20,245 bases of DNA from DATFML01 sp964571225 (lineage in GTDB: Bacteria > Pseudomonadota > Gammaproteobacteria > DATFLG01): positions 1 through 20,245 of the forward strand of contig CAZNBB010000069.1 of assembly GCA_964571225.1 (NCBI GenBank), written 5' to 3'. The position numbers were made by a program, and so were the translations under genes. Below the pieces are notes generated by a model. It saw only the letters and a list, made by a program, of their open reading frames with translations, did no database searches and had not been told where the DNA came from. Positions 7,453 through 14,087 of the stretch are shown here, piece after piece (position 1 is the first letter of the stretch; each line of letters opens with the position of its first letter).

Positions 7453-8319
7453 ATGACCACCAAGATCCTTATCGCCCCCGCTGAACTCGACACCCTGATC
7501 AAGACCGAACCGGTTGTTGTCATAGACACCCGGGACCCTGGGGACTACGCCGCCGGCCACATTCCCGGCGCCGTGAATATCCGGGAAATCTTCACCTATC
7601 TCTCCACCTCCGACGCCGACGGGCTGGCGGCGCTCAAAGACACTTTCTCAGAGCTGTTCGGCGCGGCCGGCCTGTCCGGGCGCGAAACCGCCGTGATATA
7701 CGAAGATGCGATGAATACGGGCTTTGGCCAATCCTGCCGAGGCTACTTCCTGCTACGGTCCCTCGGGTATCCCAAAGCGGCCGTGCTCGACGGCGGGATC
7801 AGCGCCTGGACGGCCGCCGGTATGCCCATCAGCCAGGAGGTGCCTGCGCCCGCGGCGACCGCCTTTCCCATCACGGCCCAACCCACTTCGTTGATGGTCA
7901 CCGTCCCCGAGATGCTCGAAGCCATCAGTGATCCTTCTGTGAAGATCCTCGACGTCCGGGACCGCGACGAGTGGGAAGGGGCGAGTTCCTCTCCCTACGG
8001 CGTCGACTTTTGCCCCCGCAAAGGGCGTATTCCCGGTGCCGTGTGGATCGAGTGGTATAAGCTCATGGATGAACCCGAAGACGGACAAGCGCGCTTTCGC
8101 GACGCGGGTGACATCATGAACGCCTGCACCGACGTGGGGATCGGCAAGGACGACACCGTCTACGTGTATTGCTTCAAGGGCGCTCGCGCCTCCAACACGC
8201 TGGTGGCGCTCAACCAGGCCGGTGTAAAGAACGTCAAGATCTACTTCGGCTCGTGGAACGAATGGTCACGGGACCCGCTGCTGCCGATCGAGGAGGGTGC
8301 GCCATCGGTTGCCGCCTGA
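7453..8319 (+). CDS. Two-domain rhodanese sulfurtransferase
   Basis: This 288-aa cytoplasmic protein has two rhodanese domains. The N-terminal domain (about 5-130) contains VVVIDTRDPGDYAAGHIPGA and has no active-site cysteine loop. The C-terminal domain (about 145-285) contains ILDVRDRDEWEG, KGRIPGAVWIEW and the catalytic loop CFKGARAS with Cys240. Rhodaneses move sulfane sulfur from thiosulfate or a similar donor to an acceptor such as cyanide, giving thiocyanate. The loop CxxGxR is more like single-domain rhodaneses than the CRKGVT or CGSGVTA of classical two-domain enzymes, so donor and acceptor are uncertain. AGGGA sits seven to eight bases before the ATG; an in-frame GTG at 7423 is less likely. 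It follows cynS by 97 bases without an obvious promoter, so it is probably co-transcribed. That context suggests handling of sulfur released along with cyanate. Confidence 0.9.
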   Translation: MTTKILIAPAELDTLIKTEPVVVIDTRDPGDYAAGHIPGAVNIREIFTYLSTSDADGLAALKDTFSELFGAAGLSGRETAVIYEDAMNTGFGQSCRGYFLLRSLGYPKAAVLDGGISAWTAAGMPISQEVPAPAATAFPITAQPTSLMVTVPEMLEAISDPSVKILDVRDRDEWEGASSSPYGVDFCPRKGRIPGAVWIEWYKLMDEPEDGQARFRDAGDIMNACTDVGIGKDDTVYVYCFKGARASNTLVALNQAGVKNVKIYFGSWNEWSRDPLLPIEEGAPSVAA

Positions 8320-8327
8320 CGGCGCAA

Positions 8328-8347
8328 CGGCACGCTCGGCCGTGCCG
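8328..8347 (+). terminator. Hairpin just after rhodanese stop
   Basis: CGGCACG (8328-8334) and CGTGCCG (8341-8347) are exact complements around a six-base loop, nine bases after the rhodanese stop. There is no T tract, so it is at best an imperfect terminator or a 3' end stabiliser. Confidence 0.35.
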
Positions 8348-8475
8348 TGTGCCGGGCATGCGCTCCGAAAACAGGCGTCTCGTCCTGATCGGCTCGGTTC
8401 CCCAACAACACGCCCTGCCCACAAGGGCGGCCGGACCGCTTGCACCCAACGCCGTTCCACCGCCTTGACCGTCCC

Positions 8476-8513
8476 TGTCGTGTACCCGTCGCCGCTGCGG
8501 CGGGTACACGACA
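8476..8513. repeat. Long 17-4-17 hairpin between the two plus-strand operons
   Basis: The arms TGTCGTGTACCCG (8476-8488) and CGGGTACACGACA (8501-8513) are perfectly complementary. Inward of them one T-G mismatch is followed by CGC/GCG, giving a 17-base stem with a CGCT loop. It lies about 160 bases after the rhodanese and 310 before the ABC transporter, in a stretch without genes. No T run follows (next comes TCCCCCC), so it is not a standard terminator. It could end or protect the cynS-rhodanese transcript, or be a protein-binding site. Confidence 0.55.
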
Positions 8514-8696
8514 TCCCCCCTTGCACCCTCATGCACTCCACCTACCGCACGGCGCGGCGACGGGTTCGTACGCGTCCCTTTCACCCCCAGGTCTACGAAA
8601 CCGCTCGTCGGTCCTCCTCGCTGATCCCCCATTGGCCCATCAAGACGACCGCTCCTGCATCGGTCCGTCCGGTTTCCCGTTCCCCGCTTTGTTGGA

Positions 8697-8710
8697 CATT
8701 GTCGGCAATG
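8697..8710. promoter_or_regulatory. Upstream activator site 3
   Basis: CATTGTCGGCAATG is the same palindrome as sites 1 and 2 with one mismatch. It is centred about 93 bases before the predicted start of the ABC transporter transcript and ties this operon to the cynS/OsmC control region. Confidence 0.62.
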
Positions 8711-8770
8711 CGCACCGCCGACAGTAAGCGCTACCGCCCCGAGTGCCTGGCGTGTGCGGCGTTGATCGAG

Positions 8771-8786
8771 TGGCATAGTCCCTGCA
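8771..8786 (+). promoter_or_regulatory. Sigma-54 promoter of ABC transporter operon
   Basis: TGGCATAGTCCCTGCA has GG (8772-8773) and GC (8784-8785) ten bases apart. The -24 box is near consensus; the -12 box lacks one T (CTGC for TTGC). Transcription would start near 8797, 25 bases before the ATPase gene. Confidence 0.62.
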
Positions 8787-8821
8787 AGACGGAGCCACAA
8801 CTTCGTCGTTGAGACCGAACC

Positions 8822-9625
8822 ATGAGCGCCCGAATTTCCGTCGACTTCGTATCCCATACGTTCAAAGGGCAGACTGCGCCGACCCTCAAGGAAATTGACC
8901 TCAACATCGCCCCCGGCGAGCAGGTCGCCTTGATCGGGCGAAGCGGTTGCGGAAAGTCGACCTTGCTCCATATTCTCGCTGGCCTGTTGTCGCCGAGCGA
9001 GGGCTGTGTCCGCGTCAACGGAACCCAGGTCAATCAACCCAGCGCCAAGTGGAACATGATGTTCCAGCGACCTTCGCTGTATCCGTGGATGACCGTGCGG
9101 CAAAACGCGGAACTGGGACTGGTGTTTGCGCGCACAAAAGACCGCGCAAAGGTCGACCACCTGCTGCGCATGGTCGGCCTTGCCGACAAGGCCGACGGCA
9201 GAGTGCAGGATCTCTCCGGCGGTCAACAGCAGCGGGTTGCGCTGGCCCGCTCGCTGGCCACCTCACCGGACGTGCTGCTGCTGGACGAGCCGTTCTCGGC
9301 GTTGGACGCCTTCACACGCATGTCGCTCCAGGACGAAGTCGCGCAGATTGCGCGCCGCGAAGGCCTGTCGCTCGTGTTAGTGACCCACGACATCGACGAG
9401 GCGGTTGCCATGGCCGATCGCGTGCTGATCATGGCGTCCGGTCCCGGCCGCATTGTCGAGCAGCTGGACGTTGGGCTTCCCTTCCCCCGTGATCGGTCAG
9501 CGTCCGCCTTCAGTGACCGGCGCCGAGACCTGATGCGCCTCTTCGAGGCGTGCTCTGGCAACGCCATGACGATGTCTTCTGCCCCGGACCCTGAATCCGC
9601 CGTGCTGGCAAGCCAACCGAATTGA
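8822..9625 (+). CDS. ABC transporter ATPase, nitrate/sulfonate/cyanate type
   Basis: This is the cytoplasmic ATP-hydrolysing subunit of an importer, 267 aa. Visible motifs are Walker A GRSGCGKST (39-47), a Q-loop at MFQRPSLYPWMTV (80-92), signature LSGGQQQR (131-138), Walker B VLLLDEP (151-157), the D-loop SALD and His189 in VTHD. The sequence is of the NrtCD/SsuB/TauB/CynD group, whose members serve nitrate, nitrite, cyanate, taurine, sulfonate or bicarbonate import. ATPase sequence alone does not fix the substrate. It is the first gene of a three-gene operon, 37 bases before the binding protein. The start at 8822 has only a weak ribosome binding site (TTGAGA), and it follows a sigma-54-like promoter. 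Confidence 0.93.
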   Translation: MSARISVDFVSHTFKGQTAPTLKEIDLNIAPGEQVALIGRSGCGKSTLLHILAGLLSPSEGCVRVNGTQVNQPSAKWNMMFQRPSLYPWMTVRQNAELGLVFARTKDRAKVDHLLRMVGLADKADGRVQDLSGGQQQRVALARSLATSPDVLLLDEPFSALDAFTRMSLQDEVAQIARREGLSLVLVTHDIDEAVAMADRVLIMASGPGRIVEQLDVGLPFPRDRSASAFSDRRRDLMRLFEACSGNAMTMSSAPDPESAVLASQPN

Positions 9626-9662
9626 ACTTTTCCATTTCACCCAGCGACAGGACCGTCACCCA

Positions 9663-10922
9663 ATGAGCGACCGTGAAGACGACGAGATCGAATATATCTT
9701 TCGCAACGAGATGGGACGCAGGGACTTCCTGCTGGATATGTTGGCGATGGGCGGGCTCGCCGCCGGTATGAGCCTGCCCGGCCGGGCGCTGGCTCAAGCC
9801 ATGACACCTCCCGACGACGAAGTCGTGCGTATCGGCTACATCCCCATCACGGATGCCGCCGCCTTGCTGGTGGCCTACGCCAATGGCTACTTTCAGGACG
9901 AAGGGCTCAAAGTGGAACGTCCGACGTTGATCCGCGGCTGGTCGCCGCTGGTGGAGGCGTTCTCGGCGGGCAAATTCAACCTGGTGCACCTGCTGATCCC
10001 GATACCGGTGTGGATGCGCTACAACAACCACTATCCGGTCAAGATCATGGGGTGGGCGCACGTCAATGGCTCGGCGGTTGTCGTCGGCAAGCACCTTCAT
10101 GCCGAAAGCTTCAAAGACCTGGCCGGCAAGCAGATCGCCGTCCCTTACTGGTACTCGATCCACAACATTCTGATCCAGATGGCACTGCGGCAGTACGGTC
10201 TGAAACCGGTCATTAAGAGAGAAAGTGACAAGCTGGCCCCCAACGAGGTGAACCTTCTGGTCCTGCCGCCGCCGTCCATGCCGCCGGCGCTGGCCAGTCG
10301 GAAGATCGATGCCTACGTGGTGGCGGAACCCTTCAATGCCGCCGGCGAGCTGCTGGCCGGCGGCAAGATCCTTCGCTTTACCGGTGACATGTGGAAGAAC
10401 CACCCGTGCTGTGTCGTGTGCATGCACGACCATCACGTCAACAAGAACCCGGTGTGGACACAGAAGGTCATGAACGCGGTCACTCGTGCCGAGCTGTACG
10501 CCGAAGCCAACAAGAAAGAGGTGGCCCATATGCTGTCTCGGGACGGGAAGGGCTTTCTACCGATGCCCGCGAAAGTGGTCGAACGGGCCATGACCGACTA
10601 TCACGTGTCCCAGTATGAACACCCCCCGGCCATCCAGCACGAAGCCGAGTGGCACAACGGTCGCATCGATTTCCAACCGTACCCGTACCCCACGGCGACC
10701 CGCATGATTGTGGAGCAGATGCGGCACACGGAAGTGGGCGGCTCCAAGGCATTCCTCGATTCGGTAAAGACCGAGCACGTCGTCAAGGACCTCGTCGACT
10801 ACCGGTTCGTGAAGAAGGCGATGGAGCAAAACATGGCCGATTGGAAACGGCTTCACGAGCGCTGGTGGCAGGGCAAGGACGCATCCGATCCCTTTGTGAG
10901 GACCGAGGTCATCGAGATATGA
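9663..10922 (+). CDS. Tat-exported NrtA/CmpA-like substrate-binding protein
   Basis: This is the periplasmic solute-binding subunit, 419 aa. It starts with a Tat signal: twin arginine in MGRRDFLLDML (Arg19-Arg20), a hydrophobic MGGLAAGMSLPG and a probable cleavage after ALAQA near residue 46. The mature part opens VVRIGYIPITDAAALLVAYANGYF, typical of the NrtA/CmpA/NMT1-like binding proteins for nitrate, bicarbonate, cyanate or small organic ligands. Later segments such as LAGKQIAVPYWYSIHN and SRKIDAYVVAEPFNAA are the usual ligand-cleft regions. At about 420 residues it is NrtA/CmpA-sized and larger than SsuA/TauA proteins. AGGA sits upstream of the ATG. Its stop overlaps the permease start. 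With cynS nearby, cyanate or thiocyanate is a reasonable guess at the ligand, not a demonstrated one. Confidence 0.9.
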   Translation: MSDREDDEIEYIFRNEMGRRDFLLDMLAMGGLAAGMSLPGRALAQAMTPPDDEVVRIGYIPITDAAALLVAYANGYFQDEGLKVERPTLIRGWSPLVEAFSAGKFNLVHLLIPIPVWMRYNNHYPVKIMGWAHVNGSAVVVGKHLHAESFKDLAGKQIAVPYWYSIHNILIQMALRQYGLKPVIKRESDKLAPNEVNLLVLPPPSMPPALASRKIDAYVVAEPFNAAGELLAGGKILRFTGDMWKNHPCCVVCMHDHHVNKNPVWTQKVMNAVTRAELYAEANKKEVAHMLSRDGKGFLPMPAKVVERAMTDYHVSQYEHPPAIQHEAEWHNGRIDFQPYPYPTATRMIVEQMRHTEVGGSKAFLDSVKTEHVVKDLVDYRFVKKAMEQNMADWKRLHERWWQGKDASDPFVRTEVIEI

Positions 10923-11761
10923 ACGCCCGGATCGGAAGCCTTTCAAGGACAGCCGGCTCCCAACCGGCCAGCAAGGTCTGGCGCACGCGGCTGTCGGGTC
11001 TGGTGTCCTGGTCCGTTAACCCGATCATCGGTATGACGGCGCTGCTGGCCATCTGGTGGGTCGGCGGGTGGCTCATCCGCTCGGATCCAAACATCTCCTC
11101 GTTCAGCGGCTTCGCGCCCGGTCCCACCCTGTTGGCCCTAGAGGACTTGGTCCGTTCCGGGCGGCTGTGGGACATTACCGCGCCCAGTCTTTACCGCCTC
11201 GGTATGGGGCTGTTATGGGCCGCCGTGCTCGGCGTGCCGCTCGGTGTGGCAGTGGGGTTGAGTACCCGGACCCGTCGCATCACGCATGTGCCGTTTCAGT
11301 TCCTGCGGATGATCAGTCCGCTCGCCTGGATGCCGGTCGCCGTACTGGCGTTTCCGACATGGAATGGCGCAATCATTTTCCTGATCGCTGTAGCAGCCGT
11401 CTGGCCCGTGCTGTTTTCGACGGCCCAGGGCGTCCGGCGGATCGACCCGCTCTGGTTCAAAGTGGCAAGAAACCTGGGCGGGGACGGATTTCAGCGGCTG
11501 TTTCGCATTGTGCTTCCGGCCATCGGGCAAGATGTGTTTGCCGGCATTCGCCTGGCCGTGGGCGTGGGATGGATTGTGCTGGTGCCAGCGGAATACCTTG
11601 GTGTGACCAGCGGTCTGGGCTACGCCATCAGCGACGCCAGGGATACCCTGGATTATTCGCACCTGACGGCGATCGTCGTGGTGATTGGAGTCCTTGGGTT
11701 TTTGATCGATGCCGTTTGCGTCAGTTTGATTCGCAAATTCAGTTGGCATAACGAAGCCTAG
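10919..11761 (+). CDS. ABC transporter permease, nitrate/sulfonate/cyanate type
   Basis: This is the inner-membrane channel subunit, 280 aa, of the binding-protein-dependent permease family. It has about six hydrophobic segments, beginning near IIGMTALLAIWWVGGWLI after a basic N terminus. The coupling loop carries the EAA-like region ARNLGGDGFQRLFRIVLPAIGQDVFAGIRLAVGVGW, characteristic of SsuC/TauC/NrtB permeases. The ATG at 10919 overlaps the binding protein's stop (ATGA), a sign of coupled translation. The open frame extends far upstream inside the binding protein gene but that part is a shadow. The ATPase, binding protein and permease together make a complete importer. No clear terminator follows. 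Confidence 0.93.
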   Translation: MNARIGSLSRTAGSQPASKVWRTRLSGLVSWSVNPIIGMTALLAIWWVGGWLIRSDPNISSFSGFAPGPTLLALEDLVRSGRLWDITAPSLYRLGMGLLWAAVLGVPLGVAVGLSTRTRRITHVPFQFLRMISPLAWMPVAVLAFPTWNGAIIFLIAVAAVWPVLFSTAQGVRRIDPLWFKVARNLGGDGFQRLFRIVLPAIGQDVFAGIRLAVGVGWIVLVPAEYLGVTSGLGYAISDARDTLDYSHLTAIVVVIGVLGFLIDAVCVSLIRKFSWHNEA

Positions 11762-11907
11762 ACATGTGGCAATGTGCGCAGGGCGGGGTCCACGCAAATG
11801 CCCACCGCTCGTCGTCAGCCTGGCATCGATATCCCCGCTGGCCACAATTTCCCAGGGTATTTCTGCCCATCTATTGCCCAGCTGGGTCGTTGCTAAGAAC
11901 GTCTTTG

Positions 11908-12600
11908 CTAAAGCTTCACAACACGATCCATCACCATGTTGACCAATCCACCCGCTGGATTCTGGTCTTGCTGATAGCGCTGATAATAGAAGTCCCAAGC
12001 GTTGTTGCGCCTGATTCCGACAATGGTGACCTTATAGTCTTCCGTGCCGACAGGTGCGACCTTATAGCCGGCTTTGTGCAGGATCATGCCGGGACCGGCC
12101 GCGCCGTATATCCCGGCGAGATCATTGTTGATTAATCCCTGGTCTATCTTTTGAGTGGCGGCGTTGGCGTGGTTTCCATGGGAAACCAATGGCGTCGCGC
12201 CGCCCCCGGAGGAAGCAAAGGTGCAGCCGTTTAAGGTTGGCGTAAAGAAGAAGTCCGCCTGGTTGCCGAGTCGGCCCTGATAGGTTCTGTTGGAACCCCA
12301 CGGCAGAAAATAAGCGCGCAAGGTGTTCGTTCTACTGCTCGTTTTGCGTTGCTTCGTTGCGGTAAGGAATTCGGCCAATAATTTCAATTCGTAGGCTTTA
12401 ACGCCTTTCCCGGAAAGATCCGATACCTTTCCCGTCGGACGTAGGTCAAACTCGTAAACAGGCAATTCACCGGCCGGGTTCGTCGGGGCGAGAGGATCAT
12501 TGTAAGGATTGGCGCTGGCGTTGAGTACGTTATAGAAAATAATGTGCTTATTGAGCCATGCTTCTTTCTCGGCGATAAACTTCTTATTTGCACCGTCCAT
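11908..12600 (-). CDS. Orphan protein with CNF1/BLF1-like LxGC...His arrangement
   Basis: This 230-aa protein has no signal peptide or membrane segment. The central FFFTPTLNGCTFASSGGG places Cys126 in an LxGC motif (LNGC), and His141 follows 15 residues later in VSHGN. From memory, CNF1 toxins deamidate Rho glutamine with Cys866 in LSGC and His881, also 15 apart, and the stand-alone toxin BLF1 (about 211 aa) uses LSGC with a nearby His. The C-terminal VTIVGIRRNNAWDFYYQRY would fit the fold's last strands. The match is motif-level only. AGAGAGGGC precedes the ATG well. The region is lower in GC than its neighbours (by my count 25 of 60 bases at 12541-12600), suggesting transfer. It may be a secreted effector or toxin, but no secretion or immunity gene is visible beside it. 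Confidence 0.55.
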   Translation of the reverse strand: MDGANKKFIAEKEAWLNKHIIFYNVLNASANPYNDPLAPTNPAGELPVYEFDLRPTGKVSDLSGKGVKAYELKLLAEFLTATKQRKTSSRTNTLRAYFLPWGSNRTYQGRLGNQADFFFTPTLNGCTFASSGGGATPLVSHGNHANAATQKIDQGLINNDLAGIYGAAGPGMILHKAGYKVAPVGTEDYKVTIVGIRRNNAWDFYYQRYQQDQNPAGGLVNMVMDRVVKL

Positions 12601-12827
12601 CTTACGCCCTCTCTTTTGCGCGCTGGGTCACAGGAATGAGAGCCGATGCGACACGTCGCTTTTGATAAACGTGGGTGTTGCCAGTGGTCATACACATCGA
12701 GGACAGATCCCCACTTCCTACAGTCCTCAAAAACAGTCCAGCCCAGTGAGCGAAGTCGACATTCCCGTTCCTCTCGTCGGAAGGCCGCCGCGGCCGGACT
12801 TGCCCTTTCCATCAGACCTTCACTTCG
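12601..12827. other. Spacer between methyltransferase and orphan gene
   Basis: No gene is supported in these 227 bases. It includes GAGGAC (12699-12704) and GTCCTC (12723-12728), a six-base stem with an 18-base loop, too weak to call a terminator. The promoter of the orphan gene at 12600 must lie here or farther upstream. Confidence 0.4.
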
Positions 12828-13514
12828 TTATACGGCCGGCTCGCCAATGAAGATTACGGACACCGGTTTCTGTGTCTCCGGGTGAAGCGGCTCGCGTATT
12901 TCCCGCAGCCGAAATCCGCTGGCCGTGAACAACTTGCTCCAACTTTCCAGGGTTCTGAAGTACCACGGGGCAGGGTCGGAGAAGTTGCCACTGATCCCCG
13001 TCCATGAACCGTCACGCCACCCATCCCGGTATGGCAGGTCGCCGCAGGCGACCATCGGATGAAGCGTTTGTACGATCAACGGTTCACCAGGACCGAGCAG
13101 CGAGCGCGCCGCCAGGAACAGCCCCTCAACCGATTCCTTGCCGAGCAACGAGAAGTTGCAGGCAAGCAAGTCCACCGACAGATCGAGCGCGCCCGCCGCA
13201 ATCTCGCCATAAGACATGACGCGAAAGTCGCCATCTCCGGCATGTGTGGCCGCCTCGATCAGCTCCGGTACCACGTCTATGCCGACGGCCGCGATGTTCA
13301 GTCTTGCGAGGGCCCGGACAAGCCATCCCTCTCCGCAGCCCACATCGAGCACCGCTCGGGGGGAACAGCTGAGGATGGCGTCGACCATTGCCTGATCGGT
13401 AACCAGCCTGCGGCTCTCGATCTGCCGTTCGCGCACGGCCGTCGTCCACGGCGACGCGTTCCTCTTCCAGGCCTCAACTATGTTCGAATCGCTGAATAGG
13501 TGGGTACTGCTCAT
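12828..13514 (-). CDS. Class I SAM-dependent methyltransferase
   Basis: This 228-aa methyltransferase has SAM-binding motif I in AVLDVGCGEGWLVRALA (about residues 54-70), motif II acidic residue in AAVGIDVVPELIEAA, then LDLSVDLLACNFSLLG and LIVQTLHPM as later core strands. The N-terminal helix WKRNASPWTTAVRERQIESRR is seen in small-molecule methyltransferases of the UbiG/Methyltransf_11-12 type. The substrate cannot be told from sequence. The frame stays open far upstream, but that part is proline- and arginine-rich and lacks a good start. MSSTHLFSDSN at 13514 begins the conserved protein, although its ribosome binding site is weak. A GGGACAG motif lies immediately upstream. It is separate from its neighbours and probably has its own promoter. 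Confidence 0.85.
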   Translation of the reverse strand: MSSTHLFSDSNIVEAWKRNASPWTTAVRERQIESRRLVTDQAMVDAILSCSPRAVLDVGCGEGWLVRALARLNIAAVGIDVVPELIEAATHAGDGDFRVMSYGEIAAGALDLSVDLLACNFSLLGKESVEGLFLAARSLLGPGEPLIVQTLHPMVACGDLPYRDGWRDGSWTGISGNFSDPAPWYFRTLESWSKLFTASGFRLREIREPLHPETQKPVSVIFIGEPAV

Positions 13515-13526
13515 GGCCAAATAATA

Positions 13527-13545
13527 CGGGACAGTCCACGGATTT
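13527..13545 (+). repeat. Dispersed GGGACAG motif, copy 2
   Basis: CGGGACAGTCCACGGATTT closely matches the copy at 18891-18912 (CGGGGACAGCACACGGTTT). Both sit just upstream of a minus-strand gene start, in the same orientation. Confidence 0.4.
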
Positions 13546-13799
13546 GCCGCCTGCTTGCCACTCGGGCCGTGCCGGACTCCAGTTCTGTCCGCTGCCGGCG
13601 CTAACCCTTTTGGCCTCCGAAACCGCGTAAACGCAAAGAGGACGTGAAGGGCGAAGATGCCGAGCGGCTTGTTGGTATTAGTATGGGTATGTTGGGTCCG
13701 GGGGCATTGTCGGGCCGTCAATGGCTGTTCGTCGCCGACGGAACTGGAGAATTGACCGCGGTCTGAGTGAGAAGTGAAGAAGTCGCGAGGAAGGGTAGG

Positions 13800-14030
13800 A
13801 TGATTATTGCAGATCTGTCGGTCGACGAGGCGCGGACCGTGATTGGCGCGCTCAACCAGTACGGAACCCACGCCCAGGCGATTGCCGCCCAGTTGTCGCA
13901 AGAGGGCGCCACGATCGAGGGGCGCACACCGACAACATCGGAGATCGACGCCATCAAAGCGGAAGCGGACCGGGTGGTTCGCTTACAGAAGCGGCTGCAA
14001 GACGCACTCAGCGTGATGGCGCCAACGTGA
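13800..14030 (+). CDS. Small hypothetical protein, 76 aa
   Basis: I do not recognise this protein. It begins MIIADLSVDEARTVIGALNQYG and ends in a charged helix, EIDAIKAEADRVVRLQKRLQDALSVMAPT. Two or three helices with heptad-like leucine/valine spacing at the C-terminal end suggest a small helical or coiled-coil protein that could form dimers. It has no signal peptide. The ATG at 13800 was chosen over an in-frame ATG 33 bases earlier because AAGGGTAGG lies just before it. It stands between the divergent methyltransferase and the convergent hipBA operon, with 57 bases to the hipA stop. Codon use and the start signal look genuine. Confidence 0.6.
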   Translation: MIIADLSVDEARTVIGALNQYGTHAQAIAAQLSQEGATIEGRTPTTSEIDAIKAEADRVVRLQKRLQDALSVMAPT

Positions 14031-14049
14031 AGGAGCCGGTCCTCTGCAC

Positions 14050-14066
14050 GGAAAGGGGACAGATTC
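14050..14066 (+). repeat. Dispersed GGAAAGGGGACAG motif, copy 3
   Basis: GGAAAGGGGACAGATTC repeats the core of the copy at 953-973 (AAAGGGGACAG). It lies between the stops of the convergent small gene and hipA. Confidence 0.4.
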
Positions 14067-14087
14067 AATCAAGAGAATGCTTCAGGC

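Noticed and set aside
8234..9226. 330-aa minus-strand open frame across the rhodanese-ABC gap
   Set aside because: It runs antisense through the ATPase gene and across the hairpin and promoter region; no protein family features are visible.
12017..12025. Single GACAATGG half-site within the orphan gene
   Set aside because: A lone half-site inside a coding region, explainable by chance.
13705..13724. CATTGTC followed by GTCAATG, resembling the enhancer palindrome
   Set aside because: The right half does not match GACAATG, the spacing is wider, and no sigma-54 promoter lies within range.
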